A stretch of 64,000 bases of DNA from Phyto melanocephala (lineage: Eukaryota > Arthropoda > Insecta > Diptera > Rhinophoridae), in the NCBI GenBank assembly GCA_941918925.1, contig OW799233.1, forward strand, positions 136,904,533-136,968,532, written 5' to 3'. The notes under the pieces were generated by a model that worked only from the letters and a program-made list of their open reading frames with translations, ran no database searches and was not told the DNA's origin. Each line of letters begins with the position of its first letter. The first letter of the stretch is position 1. Positions 22,480 through 33,015 of the stretch are shown here, piece after piece. The position numbers were made by a program, and so were the translations under genes.

Positions 22480-22613
22480 ATTTTAGTATAAATAGATTAT
22501 TCCATAGCAATTACTCTTAATAACAAAAAAAATAAATTTTGTGCTATAAAAGTACAAAAAAATTTGTGGAGGGTATCAAAAATTCGGCACAGCCGAATAT
22601 AGTACTGTTAACT
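22480..22613 (+). repeat. 3'-terminal fragment of family B
   Basis: It shares AGATTATTCCATAGCAATTA, AATTCGGCACAGCCGAATAT and AGTACTGTTA with the 3' ends of the B copies at 39.1 kb and (in reverse) 49.74 kb. The GGGTATC subterminal repeat is present. Confidence 0.65.
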
Positions 22614-22619
22614 GCCTTA

Positions 22620-23370
22620 ACTATAGTTGATACAGAAATTTTGATCATGGAATTAAAATCGTCATCAAAAATTTTACTTACATCATGTAACATAATCCAA
22701 TCCAATCAGAAATGCTGTTGTGCAGTGGTATTAATGGTGGGTATTAAATTCATAAAAAGTATGTTCATGTATGTACTTAAAGTATTTATCAGGAAATTAT
22801 ACATTTAAATATTCATTAATATTATTGTGCTGCCTACTGTTACACACACACTTGTATTAAATATCCTGTAATATTTTTATTTCTTTTTGTGCTGATAAGC
22901 GATTTTTTGTTCGTTTATTAAACTTCCGTTAAAATACGAGTTTAAACTATGCTGCTGCATTTATATTTTTGTTATCGTATAGTTTATTATTAATTTTTAT
23001 GAACACAGTTATAAAATGAAATCATAATAGAAAATTTGTGAAAAAATGCTTTTTTCTGTTAATGTCACTGTCAATGATTAGATTCGGTTATAGTTAAAAT
23101 CAATAACTATTTAGTGGTTTTCCATTAAATGTTGCAGAGTTTGAGGAAATTATAATTTATTGAAATTAAAGAAGTAGGTATACAAATAAAATAAAAAAAT
23201 AAATAAGAAGCATTTCTTTGATACCGCATTTGGTTTTGAGGTTGTCACAATACCTGCGTTGTTCAGGGTACCTTCAAACATAATTTTAATATGAATAGTA
23301 CATCATGCATGAACTTAAGTATAATGAATATGGTTTTTGGAAATTAATCTGTGAATTATTTGTTGCTTAT
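22620..23370. other. AT-rich noncoding DNA, nothing recognised
   Basis: The only longer frame here starts within the preceding repeat fragment and has no recognisable similarity. Confidence 0.45.
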
Positions 23371-23372
23371 TA

Positions 23373-23587
23373 CCCTACAAGAAATGAATGACTGAAACTA
23401 ACACACAGAAACTGTTTGTACTAACACATTTGCAACAATTTTATATTGAATTGCTGTTGCCGGGAAAAAATGCATAAGCGGGAGTGAGACAGCTAATCTG
23501 TGTTGAATTCTTGACGTTCAAAACAAAAAATTTTTTGTGAAATAGTGTTAAATTTTTTACATTAAAATCTATATATATAAAAGTGAA

Positions 23588-23625
<38 letters not shown>

Positions 23626-24674
23626 TTAGCTATAGACTCCGAAACTGTAAAACCGATCGGGCTCAAACTTTGGCAAGTTGTTGTACACATACCAGGGAGT
23701 GTTTATGGGTGGAAAAAAGTGGGCGGGGCCACGCCCATCAAAAATTAGTTATCAGTTTTAGCTACTTGCACTTGACCGATTTTTCTGAAACTTTGCACAC
23801 ATATCGAGCTGTCATGACTAAATAATTTCGTGGTAAGAAAAGTGGGCGGGGCCACGCCCCTAAAAAAGTTTTAATTTTGAGGTACTTGCACTGGACCGAT
23901 TTTTTTCAAACTTTGCACACATATTGAGCTGTCATGACTTCATAATTTCGTGATTGAAAAAGTGGGCGGGGCCACGCCCATCAAAAATTAGTTATCAGTT
24001 TTAGCTACTTGCACTTGACCGATTTTTCTGAAACTTTGCACACATATCGAGCTGTCATGACTAAATAATTTCGTGGTGGGAAAAGTGGGCGGGGCCACGC
24101 CCATAAGAAATAGGTATCATTTTGAGGTACTTGCACTGGACCGATTATTCTGAAACTTTGCACACATATTGAGCTGTTATGACTTTACAATTTCGTGATT
24201 AGAAAAGTGGGCAGGGACACGCCCATAAAAGCAATTATAATTTTGATAATTTTTGCACTGGTCCGATTCTTCTGAAACTTTGCACACATATTGAGCTGTT
24301 ATGACTTTACAATTTCGTGATAAGAAAAGTGGGCAATGCCACGCCCATAAAAAAAATTATAATATTTAGGCTTTTGCACTTGATATTCAATTAAAGTTCG
24401 GAATACATTTCGATTCATTAAGGGGCGTAGCAACGCGCGCCGGGTTTGGCTAGTAATAAATATTTCTTAAATTAGTTTTTCAATAATTGGGATTTTTTAA
24501 CGAGTCTTTGCAGAAAATACACAAGAAGTAAATGGTAAGTAAAAGAATTAACTCATAAGTTTCCATCAATTTTTTCATTTTGCCCTTAATAACTTGATAG
24601 AAACTTTTGACCGATATATCCATCTCAGTGACAGTCATATGACCGGTCAAATGACTGTCACTGTTCTTGTAGTG
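23373..24674 (+). mobile_element. TIR family D element, split by a Helitron
   Basis: Its left end CCCTACAAGAAATGAATGAC and right end (reverse complement CMCTACAAGAACAGTGACAG) match the intact copy at 62925-63718. TA lies on both sides. The Helitron at 23568-24453 is inserted after AAAA|TC. The subterminal ACCGATATATC block and a GTCATATGACCGGTCAAATGA palindromic stretch lie near the right end. Confidence 0.75.
23568..24453 (+). mobile_element. Nonautonomous Helitron (family G), with about five internal 120-bp units
   Basis: The 5' end is A|TCTATATATATAAAAGTG, followed by a (GT)n tract (about 23593-23624); the 3' end is ACGCGCGCCGGGTTTGGCTAG|T. Units with GTGGGCGGGGCCACGCCC, TTGCACTKGACCGAT and CTTTGCACACATAT repeat every 120-123 nt. 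GCGT-AGCA-ACGC can form a short hairpin near the 3' end. There is no Rep/helicase frame. Confidence 0.88.
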
Positions 24675-25113
24675 TATTTATTAAAATCAAATTCGATCGG
24701 CTATTTGATTTTTAAAATATATAAAATCACCTTATATCAAAAATATTTTATTTTTTTATTTGGCACATTATTGTATGAATATTGGGTCTCATGTTTCAGT
24801 TAATAAAAATAAGTGATAACCACCACTCTAGGGATGAATATTCTGATATCCCATATTCAGACTCTTTGAATTTTAATGGAATTGTTTGCAAAATATGTTC
24901 ACTCTTAATTATGGCTAAAATATAAAAAAATTTGTGTTCCTTTCACACACAGAAAATAATTTGTATTAAAATTGCGTAAATAATAACAATAAACAAATTA
25001 ATTAATTTTAAAATTATTTGTTAATTGAATTAATATTTGTAATTTAAGTTAAAAGTTTGAATTACAAACCAAATAAAATTATGCCAGTGAAAAAAAGTAA
25101 TAAACTGAAAAAG

Positions 25114-25184
25114 AAGGGTATTGACTACTAGTCAAAAAAAATTTTTTTTCACAGTTTACTGTATTCTACTAGTCAATACCTTTT
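25114..25184. repeat. Short inverted repeat (hairpin element)
   Basis: AAGGGTATTGACTACTAG on the left pairs with CTACTAGTCAATACCTTTT on the right, around an A8T8-containing loop. It is too short to classify. Confidence 0.5.
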
Positions 25185-25233
25185 AGGTGATATAAATATT
25201 AAGCGGGTGGAATGGAGTAAATTTATAATTAAT

Positions 25234-25868
25234 CAGAGTACGAAAACAAACAAAAGGAAACGTTTCCAATAGTTTTGTTTCGATCATTTCAGAGAGGGAA
25301 AACAAAACGAAACAAAACCCAGGATAACGGTACATGCATTTTGTTTTGTATTGTTTTGTACTATGAGTGCAAACAAAACCAGAATCGAAAAGTACTCAGC
25401 TTCAATATGTAACATGCAAAACAATACAGTACAATACTTTCTGCAAACGTTTCAAAACGTTTGCTGATTGATTTGCTCTTTAAATGAAAAAATCTTCATG
25501 TTTATTGCTGCTTGTTGTTGGGAATTTTTTAACATTTTACCTACCTACATTAATTTTATGATCCTAATAACGATATGAAGTCACTGACTATAGTTTGCGA
25601 ATTGGTAATGGTGCATTGTTATTATGATTGTTATAATCTTTTTGTTCTGCAAACGTTTGCAAACGTTTCATTCTTGTTTCGTACTCAAACGAAACATACC
25701 GTCAAAGCAATGCCTAAGTACAAAACCCGAATTGTTTTGTTTATGCTCTTTTGCATTGAAAAGTTTGTGGTTTTGTTTTGCTCGCAAACAAAACGATTCA
25801 TGAAAATTGAAAAGTTTCTGACTTAGATGATTTGTACTGTGTTTCGTTTCGTTTGTTTTCGTTCACTG
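25234..25868. mobile_element. hAT-type MITE with perfect 8-bp target duplication
   Basis: The ends read CAGAGTACGAAAACAAAC and, from the right, CAGTGAACGAAAACAAAC, the CAG(A/T)G start typical of hAT elements. TAATTAAT is duplicated exactly on both sides (25226-25233 and 25869-25876). The 635-bp interior is dominated by GTTTTGTTT/ACAAAAC and AAACGTTT words in both orientations and encodes nothing recognisable. Confidence 0.85.
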
Positions 25869-25979
25869 TAATTAATACAATCGATCTACAAAAAAAAATT
25901 ATTTTACGCTATTTTGTTGTGGCGGTTATTATAAATTGAATTTTTTTCCTTCTAATCATCATCATCCATCTCAGTTGTC

Positions 25980-26118
25980 TTGAAGGTCAAAAAGCTCACG
26001 GACAAAAGGATACACAATCGACACCTTATTCATTAGATTTTAGAAATTCAATTCATTATAGGCTCGGAAATTATAAACGGAATGACAAAGCAATATGTAC
26101 CCTTGTCACCACAGGTAA
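25980..26118 (-). repeat. Degenerate family A 5'-end fragment
   Basis: It contains CATTAGATTTTAGAAATTCA, AATTATAAACGGAATGACAA and ATGTACCCTTGTCACCACAGG. The order matches the minus orientation of A1. Confidence 0.55.
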
Positions 26119-26300
26119 ACAGACAATATATCTCACCAAATATTTTACTTGCATACATAGCCTACTTACAGGATCGGCGCACAGTGGTATTTCTTCATAC
26201 ATGTAACTGCAAAAAATAGATGGAGTGATCCTACAACAATGAAATTTTGTACACTTGTTCAATTTTAAGTAAAAAAGAAAAATTAAAAAAAATTTTAAGA

Positions 26301-26810
26301 TCCGTCGACTCCTCCCTTGGTACCTCGCTTGGACATCTATTTTTTTCACAAATTTTCATCCTTAATGTATAGGTCGCAATTCTTCATAGAATTTTACGAA
26401 ATTTGGCACACATCTATTAGTTGATCTAAGAAAAAGCTCGACTAATTTTGGTTTAAATTCGTCGACTCCTAGGGGTACCTCCCTTGGACCACCAATTTTT
26501 TCGCTTATTTTTCTTTTGAATATATAGGCCGTAATCCTCAATATAATCTGATGAAATTTGGCATACTTCTATAAATTTACACAAGAAATAGATTTGTGAA
26601 TTTTAGTTGAAATCCGTTTACTATTAGGGGTACCTCCCTTGGAACCCCATTTTTTGGCTTATTTTTCTCCTCAACGTATGGGCCGCAATTCGCAACGGAA
26701 TTTGATAAAATTTAGCAGATGTCCATAAGTTGATCTAAAAAAAAGCACTACAAATTTTGGTTGAAATCCGTCGACTCCTAGGGTACCTCCCTTGGACTTC
26801 CATTTTTCCA
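26301..26810. repeat. Degenerate tandem repeat, period about 155 bp
   Basis: The block TCCGTCGACTCCTAGGGGTA then CCTCCCTTGGA recurs at about 26301, 26459, 26613 and 26768. Between occurrences lie similar GGCCGCAAT and GAAATTTGGCAYA blocks. There are three full units and a partial. No coding frame runs through it. Confidence 0.75.
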
Positions 26811-26819
26811 TCATCATGG

Positions 26820-28590
26820 TCATCAGCAAGTGATACTTCGAAAATATCTAAAAAAAATTTCATAATATTCAAAATGAATTATTTTTAATTAATTTATTTT
26901 GAAGATATACTTATTTTCTAACTAAATAGAATTTTTCGGAAAGGATTTGATTTTGTGCGCTTCTCCCCAACGATTTTACAAATGACCAAAAACCCGCTTT
27001 TGAAAAGCCTTCTTCACTATTTCAATTTCATCAATAGTAAGCACCGAATTTTACTGTTTTATAAACTTTGTTAACAAATCGACATTGCTACCACAATCAA
27101 TAAGTTCCTGGCACAATTCACTATATGGCACAGAAAATAAAATCATTTTTAGAATGATACTTTAAATTTTATTACAATGTTTATTAACGTTAACTATTTA
27201 CTTGTTGCAAATTTTGTTTTCAATTTAAGCCGTTTTCTTCTATACATTTTCTATTATTAAAACATATGATTTTGGTTTTTCTTATTCTTAGTCACTCTTA
27301 AAAACAGCTGTCAACAATTTATTAACAAATTATTGTTATAATTAATACCTCATATTTCTTTAAAACGTCAAGCTAAAAGGTATGCAAAACTTTTTTATTA
27401 CAATTACTAGGGTGCAATATTTGTGCCTTTTTTTAAACTAATTTTCGATTTTTTTAAAAGATTGACAAAAGTTGGTGAATTTTTTTTTTACTAATTCGAA
27501 AGAAGAGCCTATTACCTTTCATTTCGTTGTACTGGGAGCACGGAGGTAAACCGAGCTAACTGACTTTTTCTCCAACGAAAAAATCCAATGCTGAATTTTT
27601 GAAGACAAGTTTGATGCACTCAAATCTCCTACTAACGCAATAACTTTTTTAAAAACAAGGCTTCGGATTTAAATAAAATCGACACTCAGATTTTTCCGCT
27701 CGAGAGATATTCGATATATGAATCTCTGAATTTTAACAAAATTACCATATATTTCCCTTTCACAACTTTAACCTGATTTCAACCGATCTTTTCTAAGAAT
27801 ATATATACATATATCTGAAAAAAAATGCAGATTTTTGTTTTCCCGACTCTTCTCTTTAAAATAGCATCATTAAATTTTTTTTAAGTAATAGTCAAAAAAT
27901 GCCTCTTTTGCAGCAGAAATGCCATAGTGCGGCGCCAGTATTTGTAATTTCTAATAAGCTTTACTGGGAAAAGAAAAAAGTTTTATTGGCCTGATTTCAG
28001 AAATAAGCAAAAAATCAACATCAAATCAGAATTGCTTAGATGAGGTATTGAAAGATTTTTAAAGTTTTTTAGAAGTATAGTCTTACTTTTAAGCGGTTAG
28101 CTTTATAAATTCCAAAAAACAAACTGACTTTTTACATCATTTTCATTTAATTTATGTAAAAAAAAGCGTAATTTATTTCGCCTTTTTTGGACCCATTTTA
28201 AACTAAAATTTTAAAGTTTGTCTTTAGACAGATGTTGGCTGAGAATGGCGAATGAATGTAATAAAAACAGATGGATAAGAGCGCTATATCCACTCTTCAC
28301 ACAGTTTGTACCATCATGAACATATTCACATCATTATGTATTAGCGACTGCAAGGTTTTGTTTTTGTTTTAGCTAAACAATAATCTGAAATTTTAACTGA
28401 CAATTTTATTAAAAAAATTGTTTCGCCTATATCTGTGTCGGTAATTGACCCATTGAACCAACATTTCTGTAATTTTTCCAAATGTACATGTTTTATATAT
28501 GTTCTATAGGAGCTGCAAAATCTAATTTTTTTTGGGTAAAAAAGCCAATATCTCAATTTGCGATGGATATGCCTACGCATCTGACTTTTA
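26820..28590. other. Unassigned AT-rich DNA with a faint coding-like patch
   Basis: On the minus strand around 27130-26985, PYSELCQELIDCGSNVDLLT then, after a stop, LTIDEIEIVKKAFQKRVFG reads like decayed protein sequence, but I do not recognise it. The remainder shows no repeat or gene signature that I can name. Confidence 0.3.
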
Positions 28591-28599
28591 AAAGCAAAC

Positions 28600-28715
28600 T
28601 TATCGAAAGTATATCTGATAATTTAATACCATATAAGAGTATGAAGTATACATGGGGGCTTCAAAAAGATGATTTCAACATACACACAGACAAACGGTCA
28701 GGCGAACTTAGCTAA
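28600..28715 (-). repeat. Family A interior fragment
   Basis: It contains a GATAATTTAATACC-type block followed by GGGGGCTTCAAAAAGATGAT and TTTCAACATACACACAGAC with a short GTCY-complement stretch. Termini are missing. Confidence 0.6.
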
Positions 28716-28719
28716 ATCC

Positions 28720-30010
28720 ATTTATCTACCTATAAGGACTCAGAATATATAGTATATACCTTAAATGATCTCAAATTAATATTGTAGATATTACAAACAA
28801 AATGTCGAACCCTATACAACCTTTTGAGCTCTTGCGTGAAAAATTGACTACACTTGTAATATAAGACATATTCTTGCTGCATTGAATTTACTAAATAAGC
28901 ATAAGATGAACTACTGCGTGCTACGCAATTGTCACAAATGATCAAAGGCAATAAAATTTGAAATTGTTACTGATGTTTGTTTTATTTTACATTTTAAAAT
29001 TCTTAACTAAATCAATACATGCTTTAAAAATCATTTCAGTACGAATTGTAATATTAAGGCGATTTATTAAAGCTGTACTTCTCCCATTCATTTTCCAATA
29101 TTTTTGCTTTACGCTACAAATAACCTAATTAGCAACAATATAATTGTGTAAATAATTTTAAATGCATTCAAATAAAAATAATGAATACTGGCTTAACTCA
29201 TTTAATTAACTTTACAAATATTCGTTTAACTAAAATAAAATTAGAAAAGCCTACGAAAACAGTTTGTGGAATAAATAAAATAAGCACTTGTGAAAAGGAA
29301 ATTAAATGTGAAAATATTACAAAAAGATTTTAGTTAAAACTGAAAACCTCAATGACCAGTAGCCATGACAGCAGCAATGAATAAATATTTTACTCCTAAA
29401 ACATTAATGCTTGGTGTTGTTAACATTAACAAATGCTTTGCAAAAAAACTAACACCTGTAGATATGTATGTGTTAATGTATGTATGTATGTATGTATGTA
29501 TGATTGTTTGCATGTACTTACCAGATTAGTCTGTTTGTCTGTCTCTCCGCTAACATATATTAAATGTAGACGTTATGGGGCTGTTTTAATTTAAAATGGT
29601 CATAATGTAAAGATTAAAGAGGAAAAAATCAAATTTGTTTAAAGGGTATCAAAGGTCACAGGTAAAGCTAGTTTTTAACTTATGCTTTTAGTAAATTTTG
29701 TTAATTTTTGTTATTTTATTTACATTACACACTCAAGTTAAGTCAATTATTAATTGTAAAAATTATGATTAGGAAAACTGTACGACATATTACGAAATTA
29801 TTTGACAGCGTTACTTAATCTATCTACAGCTCTATTCTGTGTACTGTTATTTAATAAAAAAAATATTTTTTAAAACAATGTGCTTTGTATGCTATTTGCT
29901 TAATTGTTCATTTTGGGACACCCTTACACCTTTTATGGATATTATATAATTACATGCTTATTTTTGTTTGAGTTGTCCAAAAATTCATGACCCTAGCTTA
30001 CAAATGTATT
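28720..30010. other. AT-rich noncoding DNA with an (ATGT)n microsatellite
   Basis: An ATGT microsatellite lies near 29477-29503. No gene or element is recognised in the rest. Confidence 0.5.
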
Positions 30011-30013
30011 AAC

Positions 30014-30512
30014 AACAAGTAAGAGTGCTATATTCGGCTGTGCCGAATCTTATATACCCTTCACAACGTGTAGTCATTCAATAACAATTGTCTGTTTCGC
30101 CATTCATCTCATAAGAAATACGTACTTACATATAAAATACAGACATATATAAAAACATCCCATTGTAAAATTATAAATTGAGTTAATGTATGTTTAAAAA
30201 AATAAATAAATAATAATACAAATATAAATAATATATAATACAAAAAAAAAATTTTTTTTCTGGCTCAGCTGGGATTCGATGCCACGTTCACTCTAACCAG
30301 TATACCACGTTTGTATGTTGTTGCTGTGAAAAATAATGAGGTGGTCGTGGTTTTTTCCTTATATCTCAGTTGCTTATGTACCGATTTTTCTGATTTTCAA
30401 TACCGATCAGCTGCCAAATTTTTCCAATATTTTAATACTACACGCATGTCCAGGCACTGTCAAAGGACTTCAAAAAGTTGATTTCAACATAAAGACGGAC
30501 AGACGGTCAGTT
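30014..30512 (-). mobile_element. Family A (A2-like) element, 5' end replaced by Helitron sequence
   Basis: It starts AACAAGTAAGAGTGCTATAT with the GCCGAATC hairpin, followed by a short A-rich linker, the tRNA-like block (CAGCTGGGATTCGATGCCAC, about 30268-30287, then CTCTAACCAGTATACCACG) and an A2 interior. Instead of its GTCY block and 5' hairpin it runs, at about 30511, into the 5' end of a family G Helitron on the same strand. Confidence 0.75.
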
Positions 30513-30596
30513 TGAGTCCGATCGGCTTTACGGTTTCGAAATCTATAGCCAACACACACACACAAAAAAACAGAGTTTCACTTATATATATATAGA
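30513..30596 (-). mobile_element. 5'-terminal fragment of a family G Helitron
   Basis: GAGTCCGATCGGCTTTACGG, CTATAGCCAACACACACAC and CAGAGTTTCACTTATATATA then TATAGA|T correspond to the 5' end of family G in reverse. Only about 84 nt are present. Confidence 0.75.
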
Positions 30597-30690
30597 TTTA
30601 TTTTAGCACTTTATACACTTTTTTTAATTTTTACTTGTAACATCAATCAATTGTTACCCTATGTAAAGAAACGCATAAGACAGCTGATTT

Positions 30691-32201
30691 TTTATACCCT
30701 TCACCTGTGGTGCACAAGGGTATAAATAGCTTTGTCATTCCGTTTGTAATTTCTACAATTTTCATTTCCGACCCCATAAAGTATATATTTTCTGAAAGCT
30801 TATGAATAGAGGAGTCGATTAAGCCCTGACCGTCTGTCCGTCTGTCCGTCTGCCCGTCTGTCCGTGTGTTGGTTGAAATCAACTTTTAGAAGCAACTATA
30901 TGTTTCTCAGATCTGTATATGGTATCAATCTCTTGGAAATATCCAGGAATGAATCGCTATTGAAATTCAGCACAATCGCCCCATGACTTTCTGAGATATG
31001 AGCAAAAAACCACGACCACCTCGTTTTTTTCACAATTACAACAACATACATACATACATGTAAAAAACATACCAAACAAAAAAAATTACAAAAAAAACAA
31101 GTAAAAGCGCTATATTCGGCCGTGCCGAATCTTATATACCCTTCACAACGTGTAGTCATGCAATAACAGTAAATTCACGTATGTATGTTAAAAAAAAACA
31201 AAAAAAAATAAAAAATAAAAAAAAAATTTAAAAAAAAAAATTTAAAAAAAAAAATTAAAAAAAAAAAATTATTATATACATATATAATATATATAAAACA
31301 AAAAAAAATAAAAAAAAAATTATAAAAAAAAAAATAAAAAAAAATAATAATAAAAATATATATAATATATTAAATAAAAAATAAAAAAAAAATAAAAAAA
31401 AAATTAAAAAAAAAAATTTTAAAAAAATTTAAAAAAAAATTTTTTTGCCTCAGCTATTCGATGCCACGTTTTCGCTAATCAGTATACAGGTTTGTATGTA
31501 TGTATGTTGTTGTTGTAATGTTGTTTTTATGAAAAGAAAATCGAGGTGGTCGTGGGTTTTTGCTCATATCTCAGTTGTTTATGTACCGATGTTTCTGATT
31601 TTCAATACCGATCTACTCCCGAATATTTCTGATATTTTAATACCTTACCCGGGTCCAACCTATGTCGGGGGGCTTCAAAAAGTTGATTTCAACATACACA
31701 CGGACAGACGGTCAGACGGACAGACGGACAGACGGTCAGGGCTTAATCGACTCCTCTATTCATAAGCTTTCAGAAAATATATACTTTATGGGGTCGGAAA
31801 TGAAAATTGTAGAAATTTCACACGGAATGACAAACCTATATATACCCTTTTTCACTGTGTGAAGGGTATAAAAAAAAATATTTAAAATAAGAAAAAAATA
31901 ATAAAAAAAACTACAAAAAAAAAAATTTTAAAAAAAATTTTAAAAAAATTTTTTAAAAAAATTTAAAAAAAATTTAAAAAAAATATAAAAAAAAATAATA
32001 AAATATAAATAATATATTAAATAAAATAAAATAAAATGTTTTTGGCTCAGCTGGGATTCGATGCCACATTTATTCTAACGTGTACGTATGCACGTATTTT
32101 ATATGGGATGAATGGTGATAAAAACAATTGTTATTGCATGACTACACGTTGTGAAGGGTATATAAGATTCGGCACGGCCGAATATAGCACTGTTACTTGT
32201 T
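30691..32201 (+). mobile_element. Family A (A1) element interrupted by a reversed A2 element
   Basis: The 5' part (30691-31095) has the TATACCCTTCACCTGTGGTG hairpin, a GTCY tract and the AGAAGCAACTATATG interior. The AT linker is interrupted at 31096-31871 by an A2 copy in the opposite orientation and resumes as AAGAAAAAAATAATAAA. The 3' end (32036-32201) has GGCTCAGCTGGGATTCGATG and the ATTCGGCACGGCCGAAT palindrome. Confidence 0.85.
31096..31871 (-). mobile_element. Family A (A2) element nested in an A1 copy
   Basis: It runs AACAAGTAAAAGCGCTATAT to TGTGAAGGGTATAAAA, a complete copy in reverse: 3' palindrome, A-rich linker, CTCAGCTATTCGATGCCACG, ATCTCAGTTGTTTATG, GGGGGGCTTCAAAAAGTTG, GTCY complement and the 5' hairpin (TATATACCCTTTTTCACTGTGTGAAGG). 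Flanks are A-runs of the host copy's linker. Confidence 0.85.
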
Positions 32202-32983
32202 ATACCCTTCACCTGTGGTGCACAAGGGTATATATAGCTTTGTCATTCCGTTTGTAATTTCTACAATTTTCATTTCCGACCCCATAAAGTATATATTTTC
32301 TGAAAGCTTATGAATAGAGGAGTCGATTAAGCCCTGACCGTCTGTCCGTCTGTCCGTCTATCCGTCTGTCCGTCTGTCCGTCTGCCCGTCTGTCCGTGTG
32401 TTGGTTGAAATCAACTTTTAGAAGCAACTATATGTTCCTCAGATCTGTATATGGTATCAATTTCTTGGAAATATCCAGGAATAAATCGCTATTGAAATTC
32501 AGCACAATCGCCCCATAACTTTCTGAGATATGAGCAAAAAAACCACGACCACCTCGTTTTTTTCACAATTACAACAACAACATACATACATACATACATG
32601 TAAAAAACATACCAAACAAAAAAAATTACAAAAAAAAAAAAATATTAAAAATAAGAAAAAAATATTAAAAAAAACTACAAAAAAAAAATTTTTAAAAAAT
32701 TTAAAAAAAAATTTAAAAAAATTTTTTAAAAATTTTTCTAAAAAAATTTTTTAAAAAAATTTTAAAAAAATATAAAAAAAAATAATAAAATATAAATAAT
32801 ATATTAAATAAAATAAATTTTTTGTGGCTCAGCTGGGATTCGATGCCACATTTATTCTAACGTGTACGTATGCACGTATTTTATATGGGATGAATGGTGA
32901 TACAAACAATTGTTATTGCATGACTACACGTTGTGAAGGGTATATAAGATTCGGCACGGCCGAATATAGCACTGTTACTTGTT
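32202..32983 (+). mobile_element. Family A (A1) element, array copy 2
   Basis: It begins ATACCCTTCACCTGTGGTGC directly after the ACTTGTT of the preceding copy, with no spacer. It has a long GTCY tract (about 32338-32400), the A1 interior, an A-rich linker, the GGCTCAGCTGGGATTCGATG block and the 3' palindrome. It is about 782 bp. Confidence 0.9.
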
Positions 32984-33015
32984 TTTAACTACAATTAACA
33001 TGCATAATGTTACGT

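Noticed and set aside
23583..23825. Frame beginning with alternating Cys-Val
   Set aside because: Translation of the (GT)n tract at the 5' end of a Helitron copy.
26985..27130. Minus-strand protein-like patch (LIDCGSNVDLLT...IDEIEIVKKAF)
   Set aside because: Interrupted by a stop, short and unrecognised; mentioned in the region entry but not called as a gene.
30262..30315. tRNA gene
   Set aside because: A- and B-box-like words are present, but the spacing is too short, no acceptor stem or anticodon arm forms, and the block is part of a dispersed element.
32530..32754. Lysine-rich frame
   Set aside because: Translation of the A-rich linker of a family A element.
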